A stretch of 46,728 bases of DNA from SCQX01 sp035720945 (GTDB lineage: Bacteria; Pseudomonadota; Gammaproteobacteria; Burkholderiales; Burkholderiaceae_B). This document shows positions 1-7,808 of the stretch, in pieces. The notes under the pieces are model-generated. The model was not told where the DNA came from. It searched no databases and was given only the letters and a program-made list of their open reading frames with translations. Where the stretch lies: NCBI GenBank assembly GCA_035720945.1, contig DASTNK010000037.1:1-46728 (forward strand), given 5' to 3'. Each line of letters starts with the position of its first letter. Within the stretch, counting starts at the first letter, position 1. A program made the translations under genes and the position numbers.

Positions 1-600
1 CTTGAAAACGACACCGGCGACGTGGCGCGCCGCCTGGGCGACGAGGCCACCTTCCAGATTATGGCCGAACGCCTCATCAACACACTGAATGGGCTCAGCT
101 TCAACCGTATTGTCACCGCCGACCCGCACGTACTGCACTGCCTGCGCAACGAATACCCGGCATTCGGCGGGCATTACCCGGTCATTCATCACTCGGCACT
201 GCTGGACGACCTCATCCGCGCACAAGCCATTGCGCCGCGCGCCCTTGAACTCGACCACACGCTGACCTACCACGACCCCTGCTATCTGGCCCGCTACAAC
301 GGCGAAACCGAGGCGCCGCGCCGCGTCCTCGAGGCATTGGGCATCAAGGTGCGGGAAATGACGCGCAACGGCTTGAACAGCCGCTGCTGCGGCGGCGGCG
401 GCGGTGCCCCGCTGACCGACATCCCCGGCAAGCGACGCATTCCCGACATGCGCATGGACGACGCGCGCGACATCGGCGCACAGACCGTGGCCGTCGCCTG
501 CCCCGGCTGCACCGCCATGCTCGAAGGCGTTGTCGGCCCCCGACCCGATGTCCTGGACATCGCCGAGCTCGTCGAACTGTCACTGGGGGAAGCGGCATGA
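1..600 (+). CDS. dgcB: DgcB-like iron-sulfur oxidoreductase, C-terminal part (dimethylglycine catabolism)
   Basis: The 5' end lies outside the window; about 199 codons are visible, open from base 1. The piece contains the two cysteine-rich CCG motifs of heterodisulfide-reductase-type proteins: HDPCYLARYN, then a CCGGGGG run and an ACPGC motif, which normally bind an Fe-S cluster. In Pseudomonas, DgcB works with DgcA to demethylate dimethylglycine to sarcosine and passes electrons to a dedicated ETF. The name rests on that family knowledge plus the context: the next genes are the ETF pair and the betaine monooxygenase, all on the same strand. Other (Fe-S)-oxidoreductases share these motifs, so the sequence alone does not prove the substrate. 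Confidence 0.85.
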   Translation, partial: LENDTGDVARRLGDEATFQIMAERLINTLNGLSFNRIVTADPHVLHCLRNEYPAFGGHYPVIHHSALLDDLIRAQAIAPRALELDHTLTYHDPCYLARYNGETEAPRRVLEALGIKVREMTRNGLNSRCCGGGGGAPLTDIPGKRRIPDMRMDDARDIGAQTVAVACPGCTAMLEGVVGPRPDVLDIAELVELSLGEAA

Positions 601-642
601 TCACGCTTGCACGGCCGCCCGAAGGATGTGATCCCTCCCACG

Positions 643-693
643 GGGCGGACGGCGTGCGACGCCAGGAGGGTCGTTCCATCGCCTTGTCCGCCC
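643..693 (+). promoter_or_regulatory. Nested inverted repeats between dgcB and etfA
   Basis: The 106-bp gap between dgcB and etfA holds a perfect 8-bp inverted repeat (GGGCGGAC at 643-650, GTCCGCCC at 686-693). Inside it is a small perfect hairpin (GGCGT-GCG-ACGCC, 651-663). The right arm abuts the likely Shine-Dalgarno GGAAGG (694-699) of etfA, so folding in the mRNA could affect etfA translation or separate dgcB from etfB expression. No U-tract follows, so it is not a classical terminator. Function is inferred. Confidence 0.4.
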
Positions 694-706
694 GGAAGGC
701 CGTGTC

Positions 707-1825
707 ATGAACACCCGTCGCCGCGTCGATCCGCGCCGCCCGTTCATCGTCACTTCGCTTGGCCGCAGGCGTTACGCCATCGGCCAGGGTGCGATATCAG
801 GCAACAACATAACGCCAGACACGCCACAGACACCTCACGCCCCCCACGACACGCCGCTGCGGATCCATGCGCCAACCGACCACCACATCATGGTGGTGGC
901 CCACAGCGAACGGGGCGTGCTGCCGTCGGCGGCCCAACAAGCCGTTGCCGCCGCCGCGCTGCTGGCCGACGCGCGCTGCGCCGTGCTGTTGGTCGTGTTC
1001 GGTCCTCTTGCGGAAAGCGCGGCGGCTTGCGGCGCCGACCAGGTCATTGTCCTGGATGGCGAAAATCGCTTTGAACCCGACCTTGCGCTACGCGAGCTGG
1101 ACCGGCTGCGACAACATTACCACCCGGCCCGCATCGTGATGGCCGACGACGGAGTACCGACCGGTGATCTGGGCCGACGCCTCGCGGCGCAACACGGTCT
1201 TTCCATCGCGACACATGTCGTGGAACTCACATCCGACACCGCGACGGTCTATCAGCGACACCGGTCCGCCTATGCGCGGCGCGCCCTGCCGGACGTCGTC
1301 CTGCTCGATCCTGGCTGCGTCGACATGCGCCTGCCATTCCAGGGGCGCGGCGAAATCGTGGACTGGGCGCCCGAAGATGGCGTGGCGTCTCATTACACGG
1401 ACCATGGTGTCTCGGCCGTCCCGGCGTCGCATCTGGCCCTGGAGGAAGCGGACCTGATCGTCTCCGCCGGCAACGGCGTGCGCGACCTGGACGGCTTCCA
1501 TGCCCTGGCGGACGCGCTAGGCGCCGCAGTGGGCGCGAGCCGCGTGGCTGTCGACGACGGGCGTTTCACGCGCGCGCAGCAGGTCGGCGCCACGGGCACG
1601 ACCGTGACGTCCAGCGTCTATATCGCCCTGGGCATTTCCGGCGCCGTGCAGCACCTGCAGGGCATCAAGGATTGCCGCCACGTCATCGCCGTCAACACCG
1701 ATGCCAGCGCGCCCATGATCAAACGGGCCGATCTCAGCATCATCGACGATGCGCAGGCCATCATGCGCGCACTGACCACCGAGGTCCACGCCGCGCGCAA
1801 CGCGGCCGACGGAGCGACCCCATGA
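707..1825 (+). CDS. etfA: Electron transfer flavoprotein alpha subunit, betaine/dimethylglycine-pathway type
   Basis: This 372-residue protein has the ETF-alpha C-terminal FAD domain, with the typical run SRVAVDDGRFT, QVGATG, YIALGISGAVQHL and AVNTDASAPM (about residues 280-350). The first ~65 residues, including an Arg-rich start (MNTRRRVDPRR), precede the usual domain I and make it longer than a housekeeping ETF-alpha of about 310. The ATG at 707 follows a GGAAGG ribosome site with 7-nt spacing. It overlaps etfB by 4 bp (ATGA), implying translational coupling. By family knowledge, the ETF next to dgcAB and gbcAB accepts electrons from demethylation reactions and hands them to ETF-quinone oxidoreductase. 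Confidence 0.9.
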   Translation: MNTRRRVDPRRPFIVTSLGRRRYAIGQGAISGNNITPDTPQTPHAPHDTPLRIHAPTDHHIMVVAHSERGVLPSAAQQAVAAAALLADARCAVLLVVFGPLAESAAACGADQVIVLDGENRFEPDLALRELDRLRQHYHPARIVMADDGVPTGDLGRRLAAQHGLSIATHVVELTSDTATVYQRHRSAYARRALPDVVLLDPGCVDMRLPFQGRGEIVDWAPEDGVASHYTDHGVSAVPASHLALEEADLIVSAGNGVRDLDGFHALADALGAAVGASRVAVDDGRFTRAQQVGATGTTVTSSVYIALGISGAVQHLQGIKDCRHVIAVNTDASAPMIKRADLSIIDDAQAIMRALTTEVHAARNAADGATP

Positions 1826-2607
1826 CCGACGACGAACATCCACTCCGCATTGTCGTGTTGGTGTCCGAGGGCCGGCACCCGGTCTCGGGCGTGTCGCGCT
1901 GGAGCCGCAACGACGCCCGAGCCTTGAGCCTGGCCTATTCGGTGGCGTCGGGCAAGCCCACCGTGCAAGTGCTGCACGCCGGTCATGACTCCCCCGCCAC
2001 GCGGGATTATCTGGCGCTTGGCGTCAACCACCTGGACATCGTGCCGGTTGCTGAAGGCGTGGATGTGGTGGATGCGCTGGAAGCGCATGTGCACAATGCC
2101 GACCTGATCCTCTGCGGACTGTGCGCCGAAGGCCAGGAAGACAGCGGCATGGTGCCTTACCTGCTGGCGCAACGTCTTGGGCTGCCACTGCTCCCCAGCG
2201 CGCTTGACCTGGCTATCGACGCGGGCGGCATCACCATCGGGCAATTCCTGCCCAAGGGCCGCCGTCGTCGTGTCACAACAACGCTGCCATGCGTGGTCAC
2301 CGTCCACCCCATGGCCCCCCTGACGCTGAAATACGCCTATGCCGGCACGCGCACCGGCACGATCACCACGCTCCCGCACACACCCATCCACGCGACCGGC
2401 CAACGCGGCATGGACTGGACCGTGTCCCCCATCAACGCGCGCCCCATCAAGCTGGCGGCGCATGAAAGACGTTCCGGCCATGCCCGCATGCTTTCGGCGA
2501 CCACGACCGAGAGCCGCGCGGGGGTGGTCGTGGATCAAGGCAGCGCGCAGGAAAAAGCGACAGCTGTCATCACCTACTTGCGCAAGCATGGATTGATTGA
2601 TTACTGA
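1822..2607 (+). CDS. etfB: Electron transfer flavoprotein beta subunit, betaine/dimethylglycine-pathway type
   Basis: The start is the ATG at 1822, which overlaps the etfA stop, giving 261 residues, a normal ETF-beta length. The protein has the adenine-nucleotide alpha-hydrolase-like fold seen in ETF-beta: SRNDARALSLAYSVA near the start, then NADLILCGLCAEGQEDSGMV and LAQRLGLPLLP (about residues 90-130). It would form the heterodimer with the upstream alpha subunit. The sequence is divergent from general ETF-beta, as expected for pathway-specific paralogues. gbcA begins 4 bp after its stop, so the two genes are almost certainly cotranscribed. Confidence 0.88.
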   Translation: MTDDEHPLRIVVLVSEGRHPVSGVSRWSRNDARALSLAYSVASGKPTVQVLHAGHDSPATRDYLALGVNHLDIVPVAEGVDVVDALEAHVHNADLILCGLCAEGQEDSGMVPYLLAQRLGLPLLPSALDLAIDAGGITIGQFLPKGRRRRVTTTLPCVVTVHPMAPLTLKYAYAGTRTGTITTLPHTPIHATGQRGMDWTVSPINARPIKLAAHERRSGHARMLSATTTESRAGVVVDQGSAQEKATAVITYLRKHGLIDY

Positions 2608-2611
2608 GGGC

Positions 2612-3898
2612 ATGATGAATGTCATACGCATGGCGGTCGAAACCGACAAACTGAAGATCTCGCCGGACACGGCCGCGCTGATCGCGCGACGCCCGCCAGG
2701 CCGGCCGCTGGAAGCACCGTTCTACACCAGCCGCAAGATCTTCGAGATCGACATGAAGCTGATTTTCGGCCAGCACTGGATCTACGTGGCCACCGAGGCC
2801 GAGATCCCCGAGCCCGGGGATTACGTGACCATAGACCTGTTGAAGAATTCCATCGTTCTGGTCCGTGATGACAATGGCGACGTCAAGGCATTCCACAACG
2901 TGTGCCGCCATCGCGGATCCCGCCTGTGCAATGAGCACACCGGATCGGTGGGCAACCTGGTCTGCCCCTATCACCAGTGGACGTACGACCTGGAAGGCAA
3001 ACTGCTCTTCGCCGAACACATGGGCGAGGATTTTGATCGCGACGCGCACGGACTGCGGCCGGTACACCTGCGGAATCTGGCCGGCCTGCTGTTCATCTGC
3101 CTGGCCGACACGCCCCCCGACGATTTCGAGGCGATGCGCGCCGCGATGGAACCTTATATCCGCCCGCACCAACTCCACATGACAAAAGTGGCGGCCCAGG
3201 TCGATATCGTCGAGGAATGCAACTGGAAGCTCACCATCGAGAACAACCGGGAGTGCTACCACTGCGCGGCCAATCACCCTGAGCTCACCGCCTCGATCTT
3301 CGAATACGGTTTCGGCTACCAAGCCTCGCCGTCCAACCAGGCGCAACTCACGGCCTACGACAAGCTGGTGGCGACCCGCACCGCCGACTGGGAAGGCACA
3401 TGCAGCTTGCCGTCCGAAGAAATCGAGCACCTGGACGACCGCACCACCGGTTTCCGCACCCAACGCCTGCCGCTGGACCAAGGCGGCGAATCGGAAACCC
3501 TGAACGCCAAGGTGGCCTGCAGAAAACTGCTGGGTGACTTTCAACGTGCGGACCTGGGCGCCCTGTCATTCTGGACGCAACCCAATTCGTGGCACCACTT
3601 CATGAGCGACCACATTGTCACGTTCCAGGTGTTCCCCCTGTCCGAGAACCGCACACTGGTGCGCTCCACGTGGCTGGTGCACAAGGACGCTGTCGAAAAC
3701 ACAGACTACACACTGGACAACCTGACCGCCGTATGGAACGCGACCAATGCCCAGGACCGTCACTTGGTGGAAATTTCGCAGAGGGGAATAGAAAGCGACG
3801 CCTACGAACCGGGCATGTACTCACCCTATGCGGAGGTCTATGTCGAGAAGTTCTGCCGCTGGTACATAGACCGGCTGACGGCTCTGACCACAGCGTAA
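2612..3898 (+). CDS. gbcA: Glycine betaine monooxygenase, Rieske oxygenase subunit GbcA
   Basis: GbcA converts glycine betaine to dimethylglycine and formaldehyde. The 428-residue protein shows the Rieske [2Fe-2S] ligands C98-x-H100 and C118-x2-H121, then the mononuclear-iron motif NNRECYHCAANH (His217 and His222). This is the ring-hydroxylating oxygenase alpha-subunit layout. Candidate ATGs at 2612, 2615 and 2630 are in frame; a GAGGG at 2606-2610 favours 2612 or 2615, and a TTG at 2597 is unlikely. It sits directly after the dedicated ETF genes and 24 bp before its reductase partner. Carnitine and stachydrine oxygenases are close relatives, but the whole neighbourhood points to betaine. Confidence 0.92.
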   Translation: MMNVIRMAVETDKLKISPDTAALIARRPPGRPLEAPFYTSRKIFEIDMKLIFGQHWIYVATEAEIPEPGDYVTIDLLKNSIVLVRDDNGDVKAFHNVCRHRGSRLCNEHTGSVGNLVCPYHQWTYDLEGKLLFAEHMGEDFDRDAHGLRPVHLRNLAGLLFICLADTPPDDFEAMRAAMEPYIRPHQLHMTKVAAQVDIVEECNWKLTIENNRECYHCAANHPELTASIFEYGFGYQASPSNQAQLTAYDKLVATRTADWEGTCSLPSEEIEHLDDRTTGFRTQRLPLDQGGESETLNAKVACRKLLGDFQRADLGALSFWTQPNSWHHFMSDHIVTFQVFPLSENRTLVRSTWLVHKDAVENTDYTLDNLTAVWNATNAQDRHLVEISQRGIESDAYEPGMYSPYAEVYVEKFCRWYIDRLTALTTA

Positions 3899-3922
3899 CC
3901 AACATCACCGCGGGAGCACAAC

Positions 3923-5047
3923 ATGGACGTCAGCGCGAATCGCATCAACCAGGCCGGGTTCTGGGAGCGGATTCCGCCACAATGGAATGGTGAAGAGGAA
4001 GAGGCACTGATCTGCTGCACCATCATCGACGAAACGCACGACGTCAAGACGTTCACGTTCCGCACGCCAAAAGGCAGCCTGTTTCATTTTGCTCCCGGGC
4101 AGTTTCTGACCCTGGAGCTGGAAATAGACGGCGTGCAGGTGAACCGTTGCTACACCATCGCTTCGGCGCCGACCCGCCCGCACACGGTAAGCATCACCGT
4201 CAAGCGCACGCCTGGCGGCGTGGTGTCCAACTGGCTGCATGACCACCTGAAGGTGGGCGACCGGGTGCGTGTCCTGCCTCCCGGCGGCACATTCACGTGC
4301 GCCGATTTTCCGGCGAAGAAGTACCTGTTCCTGTCGGCGGGGTCCGGCATCACACCGCTGATGTCCATGACGCGCACGCATTTCGACCTGGCCGATGATC
4401 GAGACATCGTGTTCCTGCACAGTGCCCGCACACCCGACGACATCATCTTCGAACAGGAACTGCGCCGCCTGGCCTACACCCAGCAGAACTTCCGCACGTA
4501 CTTCGTCTGCGAAGTCAAAGGCACGCGTCGTGACTGGAACGGTGTGAACGGCTACCTGTCTCTGGCGCTGCTGCAGTTGAGCACTCCGGATTTCCTGGAA
4601 CGTGAGGTGTTCATTTGCGGCCCCGAGCCCTACATGCGGTCGGTGAAGGGCATGCTGGGCGACGCGGGGTTTCCGATGGACCATTTCCATCAGGAAAGCT
4701 TTTCGTTTGAAACGCTGCAAGACACACGGGCGGCCACGGAGCACGAGGAACAGGCCGCCCCACCCGTCGACGCGACGGACATCCAGATGTTCACCGTCAA
4801 ATTCCAAAAGAGCCAGCGCGAAATCACCTGTGTGTCCACACAGAGCGTGTTGGACGCCGCCAGACAGGCTGGCGTGCGCCTGGCCTCGTCGTGCACACAG
4901 GGCATGTGCGGCACCTGCAAGGTCAAGCTCATCTCCGGCCAGGTGCACATGGAACACAAGGGTGGCATTCGCCAACGGGAAATCGACCAGGGTTATGCCC
5001 TGCTATGCTGCAGCCGGCCACTGAGCGATCTGGTCATCGATAAATAA
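3923..5047 (+). CDS. gbcB: Glycine betaine monooxygenase, reductase subunit GbcB
   Basis: This 374-residue ferredoxin-NAD(P)H reductase supplies electrons to GbcA. The order is: FAD domain with the RxYT motif (R75-C-Y77-T, followed by IASAP); NAD domain with GSGITPLMSM and FICGPEPYM; and a C-terminal plant-type [2Fe-2S] domain with cysteines 324, 329, 332 and 362. That order (FAD-NAD-ferredoxin) is that of class IB-like oxygenase reductases. The ATG follows a GGGAG ribosome site. It is the last gene of the plus-strand series and is followed by a strong hairpin pair. Confidence 0.92.
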   Translation: MDVSANRINQAGFWERIPPQWNGEEEEALICCTIIDETHDVKTFTFRTPKGSLFHFAPGQFLTLELEIDGVQVNRCYTIASAPTRPHTVSITVKRTPGGVVSNWLHDHLKVGDRVRVLPPGGTFTCADFPAKKYLFLSAGSGITPLMSMTRTHFDLADDRDIVFLHSARTPDDIIFEQELRRLAYTQQNFRTYFVCEVKGTRRDWNGVNGYLSLALLQLSTPDFLEREVFICGPEPYMRSVKGMLGDAGFPMDHFHQESFSFETLQDTRAATEHEEQAAPPVDATDIQMFTVKFQKSQREITCVSTQSVLDAARQAGVRLASSCTQGMCGTCKVKLISGQVHMEHKGGIRQREIDQGYALLCCSRPLSDLVIDK

Positions 5048-5054
5048 AAACACA

Positions 5055-5116
5055 ACGGCCCGGCATCGCGTATCTGCAATGGCGGGCCGTCGGCGCTTCG
5101 AGGGACATCGAAGCGC
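5055..5116. terminator. Two tandem hairpins between convergent gbcB and the binding-protein gene
   Basis: Two perfect 8-bp inverted repeats lie back to back in the 84-bp convergent gap: ACGGCCCG (5055-5062) with CGGGCCGT (5083-5090), and GCGCTTCG (5093-5100) with CGAAGCGC (5109-5116). Their position between two converging operons suggests a bidirectional terminator. Neither has a long U-tract, so efficiency is uncertain. Confidence 0.6.
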
Positions 5117-5131
5117 GTGTGCTGCGGATTC

Positions 5132-5986
5132 TTACTTGCCTACCCAGCCATTGACCTCGGCTTCATTGGCGGCAACCCACTTCTTGGCGGCATCAGACGG
5201 CTTGGTGCCATCCTTGATGTCAACCATGACTTTCGCGATCTGACCGGGCTTCCACTGGAATTTCTTCAGGAAGGCCACGACCTCGGGGGCTTTCTTCTCG
5301 AGCTTGGGATTGATCATGGCATAGACGTTCTCGGACTCGCCAAACACCTTCTTGGGATCGGACAGGAAACGCAGTTTGTAGCGGCCGAACATCCAGTGCG
5401 GCTGCCAACCCGTGACCACGATGGGCTTCTTGGCCCGGATGGCGCGATCGAGCGCCACTGCCATGCCGGCGCCTGAGCTGGCCGCCAGGGTGAAGCCCAG
5501 GTCATACGCTTTGATGGCCTTTTGCGCTTTGTCCATCACACCGGCCCCGGCGTCGATACCCGTGATGACACCGTTGTAGTTCGCCTTGTACTTCTTCAGA
5601 TCGGCAACGGTCTTCGCCTTGACGTAGTCCGGCACGACCAGGCCGATCTTGGCGTCTTTTTCCACAATGCCTTCGAGCACAACGTCTTTCTTGAATTTCT
5701 TGTAGTACTGGGCATGCGTGACCGGCAGCCATGCGGACAGGCTGGTGTCCAGGTCACCGCGCGCAACGCCCGACCACATGATGCCCGCCGAGACCGCCAC
5801 CAGCTTGACCGGATAATGCAGCTTCTCGCGGATGATGGCAGCCGCGGTTTCCGACGTCGCCACGCTGTCGGCCCAACCATTGACATAGCCGATCTTGATC
5901 TCGGGCTTGTCGGCCGCCTGGGCGACCGACGCGATACCCAGCGTGGCGGCCAGACCCAGTGCGGTGAATAGAGAGCTCAATTTCAT
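5132..5986 (-). CDS. Periplasmic glycine betaine/choline-type substrate-binding protein (OpuAC family)
   Basis: The 284-residue protein starts with a clear Sec signal peptide (MKLSSLFTALG...SVAQA, cleavage near residue 24). It continues with an OpuAC-type solute-binding fold. Several Trp residues (W38, W71, W86 and the TGWQPHW region) fit the aromatic cage that binds quaternary ammonium groups. The ATG at 5986 is preceded by AAGGAAG. It would feed substrate to the membrane components encoded at 15349-17444; the three parts are split by about 10 kb of catabolic genes. Choline, betaine or carnitine cannot be told apart from sequence alone. Confidence 0.85.
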   Translation of the reverse strand: MKLSSLFTALGLAATLGIASVAQAADKPEIKIGYVNGWADSVATSETAAAIIREKLHYPVKLVAVSAGIMWSGVARGDLDTSLSAWLPVTHAQYYKKFKKDVVLEGIVEKDAKIGLVVPDYVKAKTVADLKKYKANYNGVITGIDAGAGVMDKAQKAIKAYDLGFTLAASSGAGMAVALDRAIRAKKPIVVTGWQPHWMFGRYKLRFLSDPKKVFGESENVYAMINPKLEKKAPEVVAFLKKFQWKPGQIAKVMVDIKDGTKPSDAAKKWVAANEAEVNGWVGK

Positions 5987-6003
5987 ATGTCTTCCTTTTG
6001 TTG

Positions 6004-6032
6004 AAAGCCTGACGGCTTTTTTTGAAAAAAAA
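6004..6032 (-). promoter_or_regulatory. Leader structure ahead of the binding-protein gene
   Basis: Within 50 bp upstream of the start codon lie a small hairpin (AAAGCC at 6004-6009 with GGCTTT at 6014-6019), a T7 run (6017-6023) and an A8 run (6025-6032). In the minus-strand mRNA, the U8 run can pair with the adjacent A7 run, or the A-run end can pair as AAAGCC-GGCUUU, so two foldings compete just before the ribosome site. On the plus strand the same bases look like an intrinsic terminator, but no plus-strand gene ends here. Regulatory role is inferred. Confidence 0.35.
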
Positions 6033-6054
6033 TGCCCACCCATCTTTTCCATGA

Positions 6055-7068
6055 CTACTGCGCAAGGCAGCTGGAAGAAGAATTCTGATAAAGGGATTTG
6101 GTGTGAGGAAAGCGCCAACCACGCTCAGAACTGGGGGTCACACCGAACAGCTTACGATAGGTCTTGCTGAAGTGGCAAGCCGACTGGAACCCACACGCCA
6201 CCGTGATGTTCATCACTGACAGCCCTGTTTGTGTCAGAAGCTCCCGTGCGCGCTGCAATCGGAGATTCAAATAATATTGAGTCGGCGTCACACCAAGATG
6301 GTCCCGAAACATGCGCTGTATCTGGCGTTGCGACGAATGCGACAACTGGGCCAGTTCCCCCAGGGACAATGGCTCTTCGATGTTCGCCTCCATCAGGGTG
6401 GCCACTTCCATCAGCGTCTCGCGCACCGTGCCCACTCTTGCTGAAAGCGGTACACGTTGACGATCCCGGGCGTCGCGTATGTGCGCGACGATGAACTGGC
6501 TGGCTATGGATGACCGAATATCACGCCCCACCTTGGGAGATATCAGATGCAGCATCATGTCCAATGGCGCCGCGCCTCCCGTACAGGTGACACGGTTTCT
6601 ATCCACCACGAACACTTCCTCCTCGAAGCCCACCGACGGGAACTCCTGACGCAACGCCGTCAGGTTCTCCCAATGCGTCGAACAACGGTAGCCATTGAGC
6701 AGGCCCGCCCGCGCCAGGGCATACGCACCGGTGCAAAGACTGCCCAGCAACACACCGCGGGCCGCCAGCATGCGCAGCATGGACAGTGTCTGTGGGTCAC
6801 AGGCGGCCTTTACATCTATGCCCCCGCAAACGAAAACAATATCCGGAATATCCAGCGGGTCAAGCGGACGGGCCGTCACGGAAATGCCATTGCTGGCCAC
6901 CACGTGATCGCGATCGGGATGCAGCATCGACCATCGATACGTCTGCGTTCCAGACAGATGATTGGCCATTCTCAGCACCTCCACGGCGCTGGAAAAAGAC
7001 AGCAGCGTGAAAGAGGGCAATAACACGAAGCCAAAATGCGTGCAGTCACTGATGGCGAGCCGACTCAT
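6055..7068 (-). CDS. gbdR: GbdR-like AraC-family activator of glycine betaine catabolism
   Basis: The start MSRLAISD at 7068 gives 337 residues. The N-terminal two thirds is a class I glutamine-amidotransferase-like (DJ-1/PfpI) sensor domain (FGFVLLPSFTLLSFSSAVEVLRM, then SLCTGAYALARAGLL). The last ~100 residues are an AraC double helix-turn-helix (MEANIEEPLSLGELAQLSHSSQRQIQRMF and the conserved VACGFQSACHFSKTYRK). GbdR in Pseudomonas senses betaine and dimethylglycine and switches on gbc, dgc, sox and transport genes. The same architecture occurs in CdhR and ArgR, so the name rests mainly on its position between soxG and the binding protein. Confidence 0.85.
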   Translation of the reverse strand: MSRLAISDCTHFGFVLLPSFTLLSFSSAVEVLRMANHLSGTQTYRWSMLHPDRDHVVASNGISVTARPLDPLDIPDIVFVCGGIDVKAACDPQTLSMLRMLAARGVLLGSLCTGAYALARAGLLNGYRCSTHWENLTALRQEFPSVGFEEEVFVVDRNRVTCTGGAAPLDMMLHLISPKVGRDIRSSIASQFIVAHIRDARDRQRVPLSARVGTVRETLMEVATLMEANIEEPLSLGELAQLSHSSQRQIQRMFRDHLGVTPTQYYLNLRLQRARELLTQTGLSVMNITVACGFQSACHFSKTYRKLFGVTPSSERGWRFPHTKSLYQNSSSSCLAQ

Positions 7069-7192
7069 TGTATTCACCCGGAAATAGTGGAAATCAATAC
7101 ATCTGAAACCCTGAAACCCGTTGCTTTGCTTCCTGTTGCCTTCCTTCCGCCGCAATGCCCCTGTGCATGCGCATCCCCGGCCACACCACTGA

Positions 7193-7216
7193 AGCCAGGC
7201 CCGCGCAGGCCTGGCT
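7193..7216 (-). terminator. Strong hairpin overlapping the soxG stop codon
   Basis: AGCCAGGCC (7193-7201) and GGCCTGGCT (7208-7216) form a perfect 9-bp stem with a 6-nt loop. The stem covers the TAG stop of soxG. It has no U-tract, so it may be a weak terminator or an mRNA 3'-end stabiliser separating the sox operon from gbdR. Confidence 0.5.
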
Positions 7217-7808
7217 AGGGGCCATATTCGGCCGACGCATCGACCAACATTCGTGTCGCGTAGTCCGCGAAGCTGCGCCGCACGATCAGATGCCACGTCC
7301 CGTCGACCAGCTTGCGCAGCGCGATCGCCGTCTTGAAAAAATGTGATTGCGCGCATTGCCCCGGCTTGAACACACGAGGATGAAGATCAAGCGGGCACCC
7401 CTTGTTCAGAACGTCGGACACCCTGGAACCCGACAGCCGCAACGTGGTGTAGCCGCTGCTGACGTCGACGGTGGTCGCGAACAGGTCGCCGAAGCGAACG
7501 CGTAAATCGTGGTCGAGGCGCGCGGGCATGGGGTCGTGCGATTGCGCCAGCCATTCGTCGGGCCCCAGCCACCACAAGACATAGCCAGGTCCCTCGGACA
7601 CGGTATTGGCCCTCACAGGCAAGTCGACGCCGATGACTTCGCTGATCGCGCGCCGAAAGTCGGGGTCCGACGCATTGCCGCGGATATTGTTCAGCTCCAG
7701 GAAGGGCAGTTCGCACAGCCGTATCTGTTCGCTCAGGGTGGCGGAGCCGCCGTCCAGGAGATCCCCGGCGCCGACCAGCGGGGACTCTTGTCGTAGTTCA
7801 GTCTGCAT
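7215..7808 (-). CDS. soxG: Sarcosine oxidase gamma subunit
   Basis: The start MQTELRQE at 7808 gives 197 residues, the usual SoxG length. The protein resembles the T-protein-like gamma subunit, with GYVLWWLGPDEWLAQS, VSSGYTTLRLSG and a C-terminal GTWHLIVRRSFADY. SoxG is part of the heterotetrameric enzyme that demethylates sarcosine to glycine using tetrahydrofolate and oxygen. It overlaps soxA by 11 bp and is the last gene of the sox operon. Confidence 0.9.
   Translation of the reverse strand: MQTELRQESPLVGAGDLLDGGSATLSEQIRLCELPFLELNNIRGNASDPDFRRAISEVIGVDLPVRANTVSEGPGYVLWWLGPDEWLAQSHDPMPARLDHDLRVRFGDLFATTVDVSSGYTTLRLSGSRVSDVLNKGCPLDLHPRVFKPGQCAQSHFFKTAIALRKLVDGTWHLIVRRSFADYATRMLVDASAEYGP

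Noticed and set aside
6001..6032. Plus-strand rho-independent terminator (AAAGCC-GGCTTT followed by a T-run)
   Set aside because: No plus-strand gene is upstream to be terminated; kept only as a leader structure for the minus-strand gene.
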